From Polymorphobacter fuscus (GTDB lineage: Bacteria; Pseudomonadota; Alphaproteobacteria; Sphingomonadales; Sphingomonadaceae), in contig NZ_JAATJI010000002.1 in assembly GCF_011927825.1 (NCBI RefSeq), positions 496,001-560,000 of the forward strand: DNA of 64,000 nucleotides. Reading direction: 5' to 3'. The position numbers and the translations under genes were made by a program. Shown here one piece after another: positions 63,226-64,000 of this stretch; the stretch's first letter is position 1; each line of letters begins with the position of its first letter. The notes beneath the pieces were generated by a model. It did not search any database. It was not told where the DNA came from and saw nothing but the letters and a program-made list of their open reading frames with translations.

Positions 63226-63923
63226 GTTTTCACGTCATCGTCTTCGTACTTGCCGACCACCCAGATGAAGCTTTGGATGTCGATATTGTCTCTTGCCTCC
63301 AGCGAGCTGATCGCAGCGCGCGTCGCGCCGACGAGGTCAAGCAGGCTTTCATAGGTTTGAGCGTTGATCTCGGCCTTGTAGTCATCGTGAAAATGGTGGC
63401 CAACGCGCTCCGAAAAGTCGACCGTCACGAGTGGTTTCAAGAACATGTGCTGCTGGAAATCCCAAAGATTAGGGAAATACGTCGCCATCGGCCATGAAAT
63501 CCGGCCATGCGGCTGAACGGCCTTGTCCATGCCACGGCCACCATCTGCAAAATCCCCAAATGCGAAGCGGGCAGCAGACCGCAGGAAGGCGCCGCCATTC
63601 GAGCCGTTCAGCACATCTTTCAGGCGCATGGATTCGAACTGGGAGAGGAGGTTGATCCAGCAGCGTGCATGGGCGACGCGCTGAGCATCGTCATCGCTGG
63701 CATTCATAGCGGCATCGAGCGGCAATACCTTTGCCAATGCCAGTGCTGCATCCACCTTATAGGTTCGCTCCATTGCGACATTCGTGTTGCCGCGGAGACC
63801 GTCCGGCATAAAATCGCAGAAGCGCCTCATGGCGCCGTCGAAGCCGACATAATGAGGATGCAATTTGCCGGCCTCGTTGCGCAGCCGGGCAATCAATCGT
63901 TGTTCGTTGTTGTCGTGAAACAC
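63222..63923 (-). CDS. Protein of unknown family (233 aa) in the helicase operon
   Basis: I do not recognise this protein. It is soluble, has no signal peptide, and is largely alpha-helical in appearance (RLIARLRNEAGKL; AALALAKVLPLDAAM; CWINLLSQFESMRLKDVL; YESLLDLVGATRAAISSLEARDN). The only compact motif is a His/Asp cluster, GHHFHDDYKAEINAQ (about residues 174-188), and HYVGFDGAMRRFCDFMP near the start. GTG 63923 directly follows the TAG of the preceding gene, and the stop overlaps the helicase ATG by 4 nt, so it is translationally coupled to both neighbours. Confidence 0.65.
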   Translation of the reverse strand: MFHDNNEQRLIARLRNEAGKLHPHYVGFDGAMRRFCDFMPDGLRGNTNVAMERTYKVDAALALAKVLPLDAAMNASDDDAQRVAHARCWINLLSQFESMRLKDVLNGSNGGAFLRSAARFAFGDFADGGRGMDKAVQPHGRISWPMATYFPNLWDFQQHMFLKPLVTVDFSERVGHHFHDDYKAEINAQTYESLLDLVGATRAAISSLEARDNIDIQSFIWVVGKYEDDDVKT

Positions 63924-64000
63924 CTAGGAACGCTTGCCGGCAAGGATCACGACGCCGGCAAATCCATACTGCTTGTCGGGCTGCCATCGAATCGTCGCGT
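63924..64000 (-). CDS. 3' end of an unidentified gene cut by the window edge
   Basis: The last 25 codons of an open frame entering from beyond 64000 end at TAG 63924-63926; the visible tail reads TIRWQPDKQYGFAGVVILAG and KRS. It abuts the GTG start of the next gene with no gap, so it belongs to the same operon. Too little is visible to name it. Confidence 0.5.
   Translation of the reverse strand, partial: ATIRWQPDKQYGFAGVVILAGKRS

Larger units (their letters stand above)
39143..64000. mobile_element. Genomic (defence) island integrated at tRNA-Lys(CTT), left part only
   Basis: The left edge is the tRNA 3' fragment at 39143-39190. From there to the right edge all recognisable genes are accessory: Zorya, Druantia, helicases, a peptidase and a gene fragment. 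By eye the sequence is lower in GC than the backbone and yields few long antisense frames. No integrase, excisionase or right-hand tRNA is inside the window, so the island extends beyond 64000, and its total length is unknown. Confidence 0.8.

Noticed and set aside
1..64000. CRISPR arrays, insertion sequences, prophage or conjugation genes
   Set aside because: No regularly spaced repeats, transposase, integrase or structural phage/conjugation genes were seen anywhere in the window.

Overview
The window is GC-rich alphaproteobacterial DNA, most likely from the Sphingomonadales. Support comes from a ChpT-type phosphotransferase, a TorF-like porin, an alphaproteobacterial heme A synthase, a MerC/Zur pair, a CYP153 alkane hydroxylase and frequent GTG/TTG starts with 4-nt gene overlaps. 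The genus cannot be fixed from sequence alone. Two parts differ in character: a chromosomal backbone (1 to about 39140) and a genomic island (about 39143 to beyond the right edge) that by eye is lower in GC and has fewer long shadow frames.

Backbone, left to right: a CYP153 hydroxylase (cut by the edge); glutaminase; a small secreted protein; DNA polymerase III alpha (dnaE); a DUF1275 membrane protein; a divergent cluster of two formylglycine-type sulfatases, a metallo-beta-lactamase-fold hydrolase and a DUF4345 protein; a TetR regulator; a TorF-like porin; purE-purK-MFS; an M16 peptidase, a possible 38-aa secreted peptide and DsbD; the rplM-rpsI ribosomal operon; a heme A synthase/DUF2237/NUDIX operon; a MerC-Zur pair behind a 15-bp palindrome; dxs; Bcr/CflA and EamA exporters; GST; ArfB; a CsbD/DUF883 protein; an EamA/DjlA-like pair; a chpT/cold-shock/JAMM operon; rluD-rpoH; and mtgA.

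The island begins at a 48-nt 3' half of a tRNA-Lys(CTT) gene (minus strand, CCA encoded) whose 5' half is missing. This is the signature of integration into a tRNA gene; the restored full tRNA, and probably the integrase, should lie beyond position 64000. After about 600 bp of non-coding DNA come a complete Zorya type I locus (zorA-zorB-zorC-zorD, plus strand), a convergent Druantia type III pair (druH-druE, minus strand), a 5'-truncated RelA/SpoT-like HD fragment, a lone M15-like peptidase, and a minus-strand operon of two UvrD-type helicases, a 233-aa protein of unknown family and the tail of another gene. One helicase is fused to a RelE/ParE-like toxin fold. The other carries a C-terminal zinc finger and is frameshifted between helicase motifs V and VI.

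The most novel observations are: the ZorD C-terminus resembles the phospholipase-D-like MIT_C domain instead of the Mrr-like nuclease described for this family; the rightmost two-helicase operon is a candidate undescribed defence module; and the tRNA fragment marks a precise island edge. All family assignments rest on motif recognition; no database search was run.
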